NCBI GenBank assembly: GCA_900555005.1
Contig: USJM01000097.1
Span: 1-6,830, forward strand
From: an uncultured Lachnospiraceae bacterium
GTDB taxonomy: Bacteria > Bacillota_A > Clostridia > Lachnospirales > Lachnospiraceae
Length of the DNA: 6,830 bases
Reading direction: 5' to 3'
Shown here: in pieces, positions 1-6,065 of the stretch
How the letters are laid out: each line of letters begins with the position of its first letter
Position numbering within the stretch: the stretch's first letter is position 1
Notes under the pieces: model-generated
The model's database searches: none
What the model saw: only the letters and a program-made list of their open reading frames with translations
Told to the model about the DNA's origin: nothing
Translations under genes and position numbers: made by a program

Positions 1-1084
1 CCCCGGTCGATTTTCTGACCGTCAGTTCCGGCTGAAATTCATAGGTGAAGGCTGACGATGGCTTCTCGGGATGATCAATCATCTCAAGCAGTGTCAGGGC
101 TGTCTTCTCCCCCAGCGCTTCCATCGGATGGTGAACCGATGTCAGCGGAACCGGAGACAGCTCCGCCAGCCTGGAGTTGTCGACACTCGCAATTGACAGA
201 TCCTGCGGGATGCGGATGCCCCGCTCCGCACACAGTTCCGTCAGCATATAGGCTGCCTCGTCATTGTAGCAGACTGCTGCCGTGCACCCCTCCAGGCGGT
301 CCAGAATCCAGTCGTCCCTTTTGAGCATACCCTTCAGCATGACCGTATCCACCCAGCTGACATGATCCTCCTCGATCGGAAGCCCGGCCCGGATCAGTGC
401 ATCCTGATACCCCTGGTAACGGCAGAGTCCTTCGCCGTCATCATTTTTAAAGATACCGCCGATTTTCCTGTGCCCCAGTGAGAGCAGATAGTCGGTTGCC
501 GCTTTCCCAACTGCCACATCATCCAACGAAACATGTGGAATGTCAAGACTCGGATAGAAGGTATTGAAAAAGATGACCGGGATTCCCCGCTCCCTGAGTT
601 TCTGATAATAGACCAGGTTCGGGTTCGGCAGCGCTGATGCAACCGGCTCCACGATCAGAGGGTCCCTCGCCTGCTGCCTGTCCAGCTCCGAAAGGATTCT
701 CCGCTCCGTCTCCCGCCTGTTGCTCGTAAACATGATCCGTGTCGCATACCCGTGTTTCTGAAGCGTTGTCGCCATCGACTGGAGAATCCTCGGAAAGATA
801 TAAGAATCTGTATAGGATGAAATGATTGTGACGGAATTCGACAGCGGTTCCCGGCGGCCTCCGCAGGCCTGTCCCCGGATGTAGGACCCGCTGCCCTGAA
901 TCTTCTCGATGATCCCCTCCTGCTCCAGCTTTGAGAGCGCCTGCCGGATCGTCTGCCGGCTGTAGGAAAACCGCTGCGCAATCTCCGTCTCGGTCTCCAG
1001 GCGGTCTCCAGGGTGCAGCGTTCCTGCATCCAGTCTCCCGCGCACCCAGTCTGCCACCTGCTGGTATTTTGAAGTTCTCGACAT
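1..1084 (-). CDS. AraR-type GntR/LacI hybrid transcriptional regulator (C-terminus cut by window edge)
   Basis: This is a sugar-responsive DNA-binding repressor of the AraR type: an N-terminal GntR winged helix joined to a LacI/GalR periplasmic-binding-like sensor domain. Reading from the ATG at 1084 gives 361 open codons with no stop before the window edge. Residues 6-70 form the winged helix, with SRQTIRQALSKLEQEG as the recognition helix and QGSGSYI as the wing; Y7, R47 and Q63 line up with the DNA-contacting Tyr5, Arg45 and Gln61 known for B. subtilis AraR. Residues 84-345 are the sensor, with VSLDDVAVG, LGHRKIGGIFKNDDGEG, CYNDEAA and LTSVHHP, all very close to AraR. The visible end (QPELTVRKST) matches the usual last strand, and B. 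subtilis AraR has about 362 residues, so only a few residues should be missing. The start is fixed by AGGAGG five bases upstream. The effector may be arabinose or another sugar, since the family has many paralogues; no target gene is in the window. Confidence 0.9.
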   Translation of the reverse strand, partial: MSRTSKYQQVADWVRGRLDAGTLHPGDRLETETEIAQRFSYSRQTIRQALSKLEQEGIIEKIQGSGSYIRGQACGGRREPLSNSVTIISSYTDSYIFPRILQSMATTLQKHGYATRIMFTSNRRETERRILSELDRQQARDPLIVEPVASALPNPNLVYYQKLRERGIPVIFFNTFYPSLDIPHVSLDDVAVGKAATDYLLSLGHRKIGGIFKNDDGEGLCRYQGYQDALIRAGLPIEEDHVSWVDTVMLKGMLKRDDWILDRLEGCTAAVCYNDEAAYMLTELCAERGIRIPQDLSIASVDNSRLAELSPVPLTSVHHPMEALGEKTALTLLEMIDHPEKPSSAFTYEFQPELTVRKSTG

Positions 1085-1176
1085 TTCGTCCTCCTGCCTG
1101 CTGATGGCTCCGGCCAGAGTATTGCGGCATCGTTTGTCGAGGTTGGACGTCCCCCTGCCTGCCGATGTCTCCGGCT
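1074..1176 (-). repeat. Imperfect direct repeat: start region of the regulator gene duplicated 61 bp upstream
   Basis: Bases 1091-1115 (the ribosome binding site and leader of the regulator) match 1152-1176 at 21 of 25 positions with a constant 61-bp offset. Weaker similarity continues toward the start codon: a TCGA at 1078-1081 and again at 1137-1140, with the offset changed by two bases. The upstream copy keeps GGCAGG-like bases but has no ATG at the matching place, so it would not start translation there. It looks like an old local duplication of the 5' end of the regulator gene. The weaker flank could be chance. Confidence 0.5.
1090..1095 (-). promoter_or_regulatory. Ribosome binding site of the AraR-type regulator
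   Basis: A perfect AGGAGG on the minus strand sits five bases (ACGAA) before the ATG at 1084. It settles the start against the longer overlapping frames in this area. A degenerate copy of the same neighbourhood lies 61 bp further upstream. Confidence 0.85.
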
Positions 1177-1316
1177 GCTGCCCGGCTCTGGCTGCTCCCC
1201 GGCTCAAGCTGCTTCCCGGCTCAGACTGTTTCCTGGCTCAGACTGCTTCCCGGCTCCGGCTGTTCCCTGGCTCAGGCTGCCTCCCGGCTCCGGCTGTTCC
1301 CCGGCTCAGGCTGCTG
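1164..1316 (-). repeat. 17-bp tandem repeat array (8 units plus one degenerate unit)
   Basis: Eight head-to-tail 17-bp units run from 1181 to 1316, and a decayed ninth occupies 1164-1180. On the minus strand the consensus is close to AAGCAGCCTGAGCCGGG. Units at 1249-1265 and 1283-1299 are identical, and the pairs 1249-1282 and 1283-1316 differ at three of 34 positions, so the array has partly grown by a 34-bp double unit. Most units carry TGA; because 17 is not a multiple of three, the TGA falls in a different frame in successive units. The array lies between the membrane-protein gene and the regulator and begins inside the last codons of the former. There is no spacer structure as in CRISPR, no T-run as in an intrinsic terminator, and no obvious operator palindrome. 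Its role is unknown; its length may vary between strains. Confidence 0.85.
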
Positions 1317-2388
1317 AATCCAGATAGCTGTAGAAGATATTCCCGGCTACGGCAAACAGATCCGTGGAATCCTGCATTCCGAAGTAGGTCCACTTTGTTT
1401 CACCCGGATTCAGCAGATAGGTGTTGTACTTGTCATACCCGACGATGATTTTGACCCCCTCTGCAGTCTGCGCAATGACTGGCCTTCCATGGCTCACAAA
1501 GTAGAGCACCTCATCCAGCGTGCATCCGCTCAGGTCGACCACCTGTTTTCCGATACCGATCTGAAGCTGGGAGACGTCTGTCGTCCCGCTTCTCACCGCC
1601 TCCGGAATCTTTTTCATCGGAATCTCCACCTGGTCCACCTTATCGCCTCTGACCCAGACGTAATCCTGCGATTGATTGATGACAACACCGAACACACTGT
1701 CCGCTTTCACAATGGCATCGTTCGGATATGTATACATCGCCGTCAGGCCGCCGGATGCATAGACATAATAGAGCTCCTGCATATCCGGGTTCACCGGGAT
1801 CACGGCCGTCTTCGACGTACCTGTCACCAGCCTGCTTGCAGCCGTATCTGCCTTCTCAAAGCTGATCGCTGCGCCGACCCGAAGCAGAACCTCCGTCCTT
1901 TTCCTGTCGTCGACCTGCGTCGCAATCCCAAGCTCAACATCCGCCGCTGTATCCGACGAGACAATCTGATCTTCCGGCGCATCCTCATAGCCGCTGTCCT
2001 TCTTTGTCACGCGGCTCAGCTTCAGCATATTTCCAGTCTTCTGTACCCCTTTGACATAGATGCCGTCCGCCTGGTAGGTCTTGACTGACTTCCCGTCCGC
2101 ATCGACAATCTGGAGCTGGTACATCGGAAAGATGCCATTGCCGCCATGCGGGACCTGCACGTCTCCCTGCTTTGCGATGCCATATACCAGATCATCTTTC
2201 ATGAAGGAGAGCGGCCGCAGATATTCATCCTGCCCGCACGAATACGCCCGGGTTTCGCCGCTCTCAAGATCGATCTCCTCCAGTTCGGAGGAGCCATAAA
2301 CCTTCCCCTCCTTCAGCCAGGCAAAATACCGGCCGGACTCCGACCCTGCATAGCACTCATTGCTGATCCCCTTCTGGACTTCCCTCAC
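1306..2388 (-). CDS. C-terminal part of the frameshifted membrane-anchored protein (beta-propeller-like region)
   Basis: This is the second half of the protein begun at 3776. As it stands it opens with GTG at 2388, overlapping the preceding TGA as GTGA, but has no convincing ribosome binding site. The same frame reads S-G-E-V just before and at this GTG, and these residues continue the first half naturally (VDVP then SGEVREVQKG), so the two are almost certainly one gene split by a lost base. The 360 residues are soluble-looking, with no membrane helix. Short recurring stretches such as KVYGSSELEEIDLESGETRA and LYYVYASG resemble blades of a beta-propeller; this is inference from pattern. The last three residues (SAA) and the TGA at 1306-1308 come from the first unit of the 17-bp tandem array, so the present C-terminus may be younger than the rest. 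The function is not recognised. Confidence 0.75.
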   Translation of the reverse strand: MREVQKGISNECYAGSESGRYFAWLKEGKVYGSSELEEIDLESGETRAYSCGQDEYLRPLSFMKDDLVYGIAKQGDVQVPHGGNGIFPMYQLQIVDADGKSVKTYQADGIYVKGVQKTGNMLKLSRVTKKDSGYEDAPEDQIVSSDTAADVELGIATQVDDRKRTEVLLRVGAAISFEKADTAASRLVTGTSKTAVIPVNPDMQELYYVYASGGLTAMYTYPNDAIVKADSVFGVVINQSQDYVWVRGDKVDQVEIPMKKIPEAVRSGTTDVSQLQIGIGKQVVDLSGCTLDEVLYFVSHGRPVIAQTAEGVKIIVGYDKYNTYLLNPGETKWTYFGMQDSTDLFAVAGNIFYSYLDSAA

Positions 2389-2400
2389 TTCACCCGAGGC
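2385..2400 (-). other. Frameshift joining the two halves of the membrane-anchored protein gene
   Basis: The upstream frame reads V-D-V-P-R-V-K-stop. The other frame across the same bases reads S-G-E-V-R-E-V-Q. Adding one base after the CC at 2398-2399, for example making CCT TCG or CCC TCG, yields V-D-V-P-S-G-E-V-R-E-V-Q and one open frame of about 823 codons from the TTG at 3776 to 1306. The resulting phrase is typical of 'in terms of X it computes' propeller-like strands (YAVD..SGEV). Cause may be a sequencing or assembly indel or a true mutation. Programmed -1 or +1 shifting is less likely because no slippery heptamer or downstream stem is evident. Confidence 0.8.
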
Positions 2401-3776
2401 ACATCGACTGCATACAGCACCCCTGACAGAAAGACATAGCAGGTCTTGTCGTTCTGCGTCAGGTACAGGCAGTCTTTCATATCCAGCTGAATCCGCTCCG
2501 TGTTGCCGTCACTCTGGAGAAATGCGAGTTCCGACACCATGTTGGATCCGGCATCGTAGTAATACAGCGCAATGCCGTTGTCTCCCTCATGACTGCCCCG
2601 GTTCATATAGCCGCCGACCGCGAAGGTGACATTCCCGTTCTCATCTACCCGGATAATCCGGATTGTGTTCTGCCTGTAGAAGTCCCGCGCATCCATGTTC
2701 TCTGTCTGCGGGAATCCGAAGACGCGTGTGAAGGAGCCCTTCTGCGTCATATATGTCCAGAGTACATTCTCCTGAACAAATGCAATGCAGCGGTTCTTGG
2801 AATCCGCCTTGTACTCGACCTCCTTCTGGGTGATGCCCAGATCGATTCCATCCTTCGTCAGGACACTGCTGTTTTCCGGATCAAAAATCTGATCCGTCGT
2901 CCGCTCAAAATTCAGCAGATAGACACGGCTGTCGGTATATCGCAGCCTGTAGTACTCATGTACATCATAAACCTCCTGCGCCCCGGCTTCCGAGGCTGCG
3001 GAGATACGGTAATCCATCGTCATCGTCGCCGTGTTTTCGTTGATCTCCGTCAGCCTCGGCGTCGGTTTATAGAAAATCTGCGGATTCAGCTTTCCCCATG
3101 TCAGCCGCTGAACACTGTCATGAATGTCCATGTACGCCAGCGTATCATCCTGGTCGGTTGTATCGTCCGGCTCGATCGCCTGTCCGACAGAATCCAGGTC
3201 CGTCTTGTTGATGCATTTATCCCAGAATCCGGCGGCAAAATTCAGGTAATCGGAGGTGTGAAGTCCGTCCGCCAGAAGCACATGCGTATAGTAATAGATG
3301 TTCCGCCCGCCCGTGGCAACCTGGATCTTCAGAACATATTCCTGGTTCATCAGAATCTTGTCCATCAGCGTCAGATCTGCCGTGATCGTGTCGCCGTCCT
3401 GGTTCAGCTTGATCACCTTCGTATTCTCCAGCGACTTGGTCCCGTCGATTGTGGATACCTCGTAGGACACGGAATCCACCGCTGCCCCGAAGGTCTCTAT
3501 CTTGATCGTGATCCCTCTCGTGTCCGAGAGCGGTGTGATGCTGTCACGCAGCTCTGAAGCATTGATCTCACGGCTGTACCCGTGCAGCTCATTGAAGTCT
3601 ATGCCATCCTTCTGCATGCAGACCAGCGGAAATGTAGAACTGCTCATGACTGTCGCGGTGTCCGGCGTCACCTTGTTGATCATACGGCTGAATCCGATGA
3701 CACTGACGATGAACAGCACCGTCAGAAGCACAATCCGGATCAGCAGGTTTCGGATATACAGAACATTCTCTCTCAA
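2385..3776 (-). CDS. N-terminal part of a single-pass membrane protein with a large extracytoplasmic region (frameshifted)
   Basis: Uncharacterised membrane-anchored protein, not recognised as a named family. I start it at TTG 3776, six bases after GGGGAG; a GTG at 3809 would add 11 residues and overlap the lipoprotein gene by 10 bp but has no ribosome binding site. From the TTG the protein begins RENVLYIRN, then one hydrophobic helix at about residues 9-29 (LLIRIVLLTVLFIVSVIGF), with basic residues before it, predicting a cytoplasmic N-terminus and the rest outside. The following 430 residues are rich in beta-strand patterns and acidic residues (DDTTDQDDTLAYMD, FYKPTPRLTEINENTATMTM, YYRLRYTDSRVYLLNFERTT), with no catalytic signature I can name. 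The frame closes at 2385-2387 with three out-of-frame residues (RVK). Directly preceded by the transglutaminase-like lipoprotein, it is probably co-translated with it and may be its surface partner. Confidence 0.75.
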   Translation of the reverse strand: MRENVLYIRNLLIRIVLLTVLFIVSVIGFSRMINKVTPDTATVMSSSTFPLVCMQKDGIDFNELHGYSREINASELRDSITPLSDTRGITIKIETFGAAVDSVSYEVSTIDGTKSLENTKVIKLNQDGDTITADLTLMDKILMNQEYVLKIQVATGGRNIYYYTHVLLADGLHTSDYLNFAAGFWDKCINKTDLDSVGQAIEPDDTTDQDDTLAYMDIHDSVQRLTWGKLNPQIFYKPTPRLTEINENTATMTMDYRISAASEAGAQEVYDVHEYYRLRYTDSRVYLLNFERTTDQIFDPENSSVLTKDGIDLGITQKEVEYKADSKNRCIAFVQENVLWTYMTQKGSFTRVFGFPQTENMDARDFYRQNTIRIIRVDENGNVTFAVGGYMNRGSHEGDNGIALYYYDAGSNMVSELAFLQSDGNTERIQLDMKDCLYLTQNDKTCYVFLSGVLYAVDVPRVK

Positions 3777-3782
3777 GGGTTT

Positions 3783-3788
3783 CTCCCC
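3783..3788 (-). promoter_or_regulatory. Ribosome binding site that favours the TTG start of the membrane protein
   Basis: GGGGAG on the minus strand lies six bases (AAACCC) before TTG at 3776-3774. The alternative GTG at 3809 is preceded by pyrimidine-rich sequence with no purine stretch. The site sits just after the end of the lipoprotein gene, leaving 23 bp between its stop codon and the TTG. Confidence 0.55.
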
Positions 3789-3799
3789 GTCTGTCAGTG

Positions 3800-5023
3800 T
3801 CAGGACCACTGAATCGTGATCACGTGAAAAGAGTCATCGCAGGAATACCGTGTGTTCCAGGTATCCACGCCATTTTGCTGCATCAGGTACTGAACAGCGT
3901 CGTTGTACATCTTGTCCGTGAACAGCTGCTCTTTGGCCTCGCTGTAGGCATCGGCTGACCCGAACTTCATAACGATGCTCTGTCTGCCGCTCTCCACGGA
4001 GTCCATCAGCGCATTATACACCGTATCGTAGTCAAATGTCTCATAATACATGCCGTTGATTTTATAGTAGTTCCAGGAATCATCCGTGCAGGCCGGAAGC
4101 GCGATGCTCCCGTCCGGGATGTGAGTCGGCAGGATCTCATCATCCGTACAGCACAAATAATTGTAATTCATGACGGTAATGCCGGTTCCGCTCTCCTGAC
4201 CGTCCGCAAAGACCGGATCGCCCCAGGTGACATCGACATGGTAATACTGATCGCCGATCCGGACGATATTCCAGGCGTGGTCACCGCCATTTTTGATCTT
4301 CCCGGTTACATAAGTGCAGAAATAGCCCATCCTGTGGAGGATATACTGGAAAGCCTTGGCATATCCCGCACAGACAGACTTATGATACAGAAGCGCACTC
4401 TGCGCGCACTGACTGGACGGTGCATTCACGTCGTATTCAACCTGATTGATCAGGTACTCATAGACCGACTTGATCCGTCCGTAGTCTGACCAGGTTTCAT
4501 CCGTCTGGGCGATACACGCATCCGCTGCGGCGTCCAGCTGCTGTTTCATCTCATCGCGCTGGTCTTCCGGGACGGTTGACTCAATCTGGTAGCTGACGAC
4601 CTTTCCGGTGAGATTGCTGACAACCGTCTGCGCGCTGGATCCGACCCAGAACAGCTCCGGATGGTCTGCCAGGACGGCAAAGTACGCCTTCCAGAAGTCG
4701 TCCGCGCTGACCTGCGCATACAGATCCCCGCTGTCCTCCCGGTTGCTGAGCCTGGAATACAGTTCTCTGTAGATTTCATTGTAGCTGCTGTCCAGGTGGT
4801 CAAAGTAATATTCCTCAATGCCTCCGTGATCCCACTCCGTATCTCCCAGATGGTAGTACGGGCTCTTCTCCAGACCGGCGGAGACTGCCAGATGCCGCGC
4901 TCCGCAGCCGCAGAGCGTCAGTGCCGCAAAGGTCATCAGCAGGATGACGGCTCCCTTCTTCAGAAGCCCCCGGGCTCCTTCAGTCTCCGGCCTTCCTGCC
5001 CGGCTTCTCTCTTTTTTCTCCAT
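3800..5023 (-). CDS. Transglutaminase-like domain lipoprotein
   Basis: Exported, lipid-anchored protein with a transglutaminase/protease-like (papain-fold) domain. Its 407 residues begin with a charged stretch (MEKKERSRAGR), then a hydrophobic segment at about 22-37 and a lipobox LCGC; Cys40 should be diacylated and the mature protein fixed to the outer face of the membrane. The Cys-His-Asp triad is present: C218 in SVCAGYAKAFQ, H249 in GGDHAWNIV and D264 in YYHVDVTWGDP. This is the form seen in many bacterial surface transglutaminase-domain proteins, which may act as proteases, amidases or crosslinkers on peptide or cell-wall substrates; the actual substrate is unknown. Residues 60-200 are a helical N-terminal region common in clostridial members (DHPELFW, YEYLINQVEYD), and 310-407 form an unnamed C-terminal segment. 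The ATG at 5023 follows GAGG by five bases. It lies 34 bp after the RNase gene and abuts the membrane-protein gene, indicating an operon. Confidence 0.9.
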   Translation of the reverse strand: MEKKERSRAGRPETEGARGLLKKGAVILLMTFAALTLCGCGARHLAVSAGLEKSPYYHLGDTEWDHGGIEEYYFDHLDSSYNEIYRELYSRLSNREDSGDLYAQVSADDFWKAYFAVLADHPELFWVGSSAQTVVSNLTGKVVSYQIESTVPEDQRDEMKQQLDAAADACIAQTDETWSDYGRIKSVYEYLINQVEYDVNAPSSQCAQSALLYHKSVCAGYAKAFQYILHRMGYFCTYVTGKIKNGGDHAWNIVRIGDQYYHVDVTWGDPVFADGQESGTGITVMNYNYLCCTDDEILPTHIPDGSIALPACTDDSWNYYKINGMYYETFDYDTVYNALMDSVESGRQSIVMKFGSADAYSEAKEQLFTDKMYNDAVQYLMQQNGVDTWNTRYSCDDSFHVITIQWS

Positions 5024-5028
5024 TCAAA

Positions 5029-5032
5029 CCTC
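5029..5032 (-). promoter_or_regulatory. Ribosome binding site of the lipoprotein gene
   Basis: TGAGG on the minus strand precedes the ATG at 5023 by five bases (TTTGA). The 34-bp gap to the preceding stop codon holds this site and no terminator hairpin, in keeping with read-through from the RNase gene. Confidence 0.6.
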
Positions 5033-5057
5033 ATAATATGTACAGCCATGCGGCCGC

Positions 5058-6065
5058 TCAGCGCTTCCACTTCTCACAGAGCCTCAGGATTTCCTGCGTA
5101 AACTCCGAGAGATCCTTGTTGGCTCCGCCCTCGCTGTCCCGGATCACGCTCATCAGCCGCGAGCCGGCTGCAACCAGCTTTGTATATACCTGGGCTGCTT
5201 TCCTGGTCTGCGAGGTCACGCGCACGGCCGCGCCCCTGTCGGAGCCCTTTCTGCGGACAAATGCACCCCCGGCTGCCTTCGCCTCCGCAAGGCCTTTCTG
5301 TCTTTCCTTCGAGAGCAGCACCGGCTGCGCGTCAACCGTGATCTGGCCGCTGGCCAGATCAAACTCTGCGCCGGAATAGGGCGCATAGGCATCCAGCCTA
5401 AGCTCATTCTTCAGCCTGTCCCTGAATATCTCGGTGACATAATCCTCGCCGTGTGTGACAAAGACTTTCTGCGGCTTTTCCTCCATCGAGGAAATCCAGC
5501 GCATTAGTCCCTCATTGTCAGCATGTCCGGACACCCCCGGCAGCTGGCAGATCTCCGCCTCGACATCGATGTCCTCGCCGAACAGCCGGAGATGGTCCGC
5601 CCCTTCCAGGAGCGCCCGCCCCGGTGTTCCCGCTGCCTGATAACCGACAAACAGGATGGTACACTCCGGCCGCCACAGATTGTGCTTGAGGTGATGCTTG
5701 ATCCGTCCGGCGTCGCACATGCCGCTCGCAGAGATGATGACCTTCGGCTCCTCTATGAAATTGATCGCCCTGGAGTCGTCCGCCGTGACAGCCGTCTTCA
5801 GCCCGTCAAAACCGATCGGGTTAATCCCCTTCTGAAGCAGCTCCGTTGCCTCTGCGTCGAAATCTTCATACATCCGCTTCTGAAAAACCTGCGTGGCTTC
5901 ATTTGCAAGCGGGGAATCCACATAAACCTTGAACCCATCATGGCCTGACACCATATGTTTTTCCTTGATTTCCCGGATAAAATAGAGCATCTCCTGGGTT
6001 CTGCCCACAGCAAATGAAGGAATCACAACATTCCCGCCCCGGTCGAAGGTCCGCTGGATGACCTC
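5058..6065 (-). CDS. C-terminal part of the MBL-fold/beta-CASP RNase (frameshifted)
   Basis: Second half of the metallo-beta-lactamase-fold RNA hydrolase. An ATG at 6116 opens this frame, but its first 17 codons lie over the other frame of the same gene and are not family-like; true homology starts at EVIQRTFDR near 6065. The beta-CASP domain follows: GGNVVIPSFAVGRTQEMLYF, then YVDSPLA, SASGMCDAGRIKHHLKH and FVGYQ. The motif B histidine is in GVSGHAD and the motif C zinc-binding histidine in VTHGED. Here the last zinc ligand is separated from the six ligands of the first half, so neither half alone can build the active site. After motif C there is a tail of about 130 residues, the last 90 basic and lysine/arginine-rich, longer than in the 431-residue Thermus TTHA0252 and usual for Firmicutes members. 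The rebuilt protein would have about 571 residues. It ends at TGA 5058-5060, 34 bp before the lipoprotein start. Confidence 0.8.
   Translation of the reverse strand, partial: EVIQRTFDRGGNVVIPSFAVGRTQEMLYFIREIKEKHMVSGHDGFKVYVDSPLANEATQVFQKRMYEDFDAEATELLQKGINPIGFDGLKTAVTADDSRAINFIEEPKVIISASGMCDAGRIKHHLKHNLWRPECTILFVGYQAAGTPGRALLEGADHLRLFGEDIDVEAEICQLPGVSGHADNEGLMRWISSMEEKPQKVFVTHGEDYVTEIFRDRLKNELRLDAYAPYSGAEFDLASGQITVDAQPVLLSKERQKGLAEAKAAGGAFVRRKGSDRGAAVRVTSQTRKAAQVYTKLVAAGSRLMSVIRDSEGGANKDLSEFTQEILRLCEKWKR

Noticed and set aside
543..1130. Minus-strand open frame of 195 codons starting upstream of the regulator
   Set aside because: Runs in another frame through the regulator gene, whose frame has clear GntR and LacI-type motifs and a perfect ribosome binding site.
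1098..1305. Intrinsic terminator or regulator promoter in the spacer
   Set aside because: No stem followed by a T-run, and no -35/-10 pair with acceptable spacing; AATACT near 1118 lacks a partner at about 17 bp.
1164..1316. CRISPR array
   Set aside because: Units are contiguous 17-mers with no unique spacers, and no cas genes are present.
1104..1448. Plus-strand frame giving a leucine/proline/arginine-rich repeat peptide over the 17-bp array
   Set aside because: Repeat-derived translation in a 17-bp period that does not keep frame; it overlaps the 3' end of the membrane-protein gene and has no ribosome binding site.
1489..2088. Plus-strand open frame of 199 codons
   Set aside because: Antisense to the C-terminal half of the membrane protein, with shadow-like composition and no start signal.
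2385..2400. Programmed ribosomal frameshift in the membrane-protein gene
   Set aside because: No X-XXY-YYZ slippery heptamer or evident downstream stem; a simple lost base explains the join.
2589..3557. Long plus-strand open frame of 322 codons
   Set aside because: Exactly antisense to the membrane-protein gene, no ribosome binding site, arginine/histidine/leucine-rich composition without family motifs; a by-product of GC-rich codon use.
5024..5057. Terminator between the RNase and lipoprotein genes (GCGGCCGC palindrome)
   Set aside because: Only a short 8-bp palindrome without loop or T-run; the gap fits an operon junction.
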